This document shows, piece by piece, positions 37,315 through 38,479 of a stretch of DNA of 38,479 nucleotides (its first letter is position 1; every line of letters begins with the position of its first letter). The notes under the pieces are model-generated. The model was not told where the DNA came from, made no database searches, and was given only the letters and a program-made list of their open reading frames with translations. The stretch comes from Gallionella sp. (GTDB taxonomy: Bacteria; Pseudomonadota; Gammaproteobacteria; Burkholderiales; Gallionellaceae), in contig JABFRF010000055.1 in NCBI GenBank assembly GCA_013141315.1, positions 1-38,479 of the forward strand. The letters are read 5' to 3'. The position numbers were made by a program, and so were the translations under genes.

Positions 37315-38479
37315 TTATTTTTTTCTCGGTGGCATCAAGTCGGTGATTGTTCCCTCCGCCATTTCCGCCGCGAATCCCAATGTTTCAGACAAGGTGGGAT
37401 GCGGATGGATGGTCAATCCGATGTCTTCCATATCAGCGCCCATCTCTAATGCCAGCACAGCTTCAGCGATGAGTTCACCCGCATTCACGCCGACGATGCC
37501 CGCACCCAGAATCCGACGCGTGGTTGGATTGAGCAAAATTTTGGTTACGCCTTCGCTGCGTCCTACTGAGCCAGCGCGACCTGAAGCAACCCACGGGAAC
37601 GCAGCTTTTTCGTATTCGATACCCTGCGCTTTGGCATGTGTTTCGGTGAGCCCCATCCACGCTACTTCTGGGTCAGTGTAAGCAACGGAAGGAATGGTCA
37701 GCGGCTCGAACACCGCGTGATGACCCGCAATCACTTCGGCAGCAACCTTACCTTCATGCACCGCTTTGTGCGCCAGCATCGGGTCGCCCACGATATCGCC
37801 AATGGCAAAAATATGTGGCGCGTTGGTGCGCATTTGCTGATTGACGGGAATGAAGCCGCGCTCATTGATAGTAACGCCTGCTGCATCGGCGCCGATGTCA
37901 CGTCCGTTCGGGCGACGACCAACGGCCATTAGCACGCGGTCATACAGTTGTGGTTCAGGTGCTTGTTCGCCTTCAAACGTGACTTTCAATCCTTCTTTCA
38001 ACGCTTCAATTTTAGTGACTTTGGTTTTGAGATAAATCGCTTCGTAACGTTTGACGATGCGTGTGTGCAGCGGCTTGACCATGTCTTTATCTGCACCGGG
38101 CATGAGTTGATCCATCAGTTCAACGACGGAGATTTTTGAGCCGAGTGCGTCATACACCGTAGCCATTTCCAAACCGATAATGCCACCGCCGATAATCAAC
38201 ATGCGCTTAGGGATGTCTTGTAACTGCAATGCGCCTGTAGAGTCGATGATGCGCGGGTCGTCATACGGAAAGCCGGGGATGCGCGCCACGCTTGAGCCTG
38301 CAGCGATGATGATATTGTCGAAGCTGACGGTCTTAGTGCCTTCAGCTGTTTCTACTGACAACATATTCGGCGATGTGAATTTAGCTTTGCCGTTGACCAC
38401 TTGCACTTTGCGCTGCTTGGCGAGTGCCACGAGACCACCTGTTGATTTGCTGATGACGCTTTCTTTCCAAGTACGGATG
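37315..38479 (-). CDS. lpdA: Dihydrolipoyl dehydrogenase, truncated at window end (N-terminus missing)
   Basis: Frame stays open to the window edge (IRTWKESVISKSTGGLVALAKQRKVQVV...); IIAAGSSVARIPGFPYDDPRIIDSTGAL, HIFAIGDIVGDPMLAHKAVHEGKVAAEVIAG, IHPHPTLSETLGFAAE. Confidence 0.94.
   Translation of the reverse strand, partial: IRTWKESVISKSTGGLVALAKQRKVQVVNGKAKFTSPNMLSVETAEGTKTVSFDNIIIAAGSSVARIPGFPYDDPRIIDSTGALQLQDIPKRMLIIGGGIIGLEMATVYDALGSKISVVELMDQLMPGADKDMVKPLHTRIVKRYEAIYLKTKVTKIEALKEGLKVTFEGEQAPEPQLYDRVLMAVGRRPNGRDIGADAAGVTINERGFIPVNQQMRTNAPHIFAIGDIVGDPMLAHKAVHEGKVAAEVIAGHHAVFEPLTIPSVAYTDPEVAWMGLTETHAKAQGIEYEKAAFPWVASGRAGSVGRSEGVTKILLNPTTRRILGAGIVGVNAGELIAEAVLALEMGADMEDIGLTIHPHPTLSETLGFAAEMAEGTITDLMPPRKK

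Noticed and set aside
1-38479. tRNA or rRNA genes and CRISPR arrays
   Set aside because: No cloverleaf-like, rRNA-like or repeat-spacer pattern was recognised on reading; a tRNAscan/Infernal run would be needed to be certain.

Overview
This 38.5-kb chromosomal window looks betaproteobacterial (inferred from gene content and order; possibly Gallionellales-like, not proven). Most of it is housekeeping: mltA (partial), cca, slt, tsaC, purD, purH, fis, dusB, a ubiH-like hydroxylase, dsbC, a MidA-family methyltransferase, a pteridine-reductase-like SDR, ttcA, yfaZ-like, an Orn/Lys/Arg decarboxylase, folA, thyA, a cold-shock protein, a YqaA-family protein, a DUF4197 protein and lpdA (partial). Two accessory regions stand out. 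(1) About 5.9-9.2 kb: a MNT/HEPN pair, a VapBC-like pair and a GmrSD-like (DUF262+DUF1524) protein sit between purH and purD of an otherwise conserved-looking dusB-fis-purH-purD series. (2) About 22.2-33.7 kb: a probable trans-envelope electron conduit. It comprises a membrane-anchored Fe-S/FAD oxidoreductase, a His-rich cytochrome-b-like membrane protein, a Lys-rich 24-heme c-type cytochrome built from seven tandem triheme modules, a 1025-aa cytochrome with 32 CXXCH plus one CX4CH motif, a TPR-containing beta-barrel porin and a six-repeat kelch-like lipoprotein. The core of (2) resembles porin-cytochrome (PCC3-type) clusters I recall from iron-oxidizing Gallionellaceae. The least familiar parts are the kelch lipoprotein, the Cys-depleted ferredoxin motifs, the regular HX6CXXCH grammar and a strong terminator inside the cluster. 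Smaller observations include a 24-aa membrane microprotein and a terminator-like hairpin in the csp leader.
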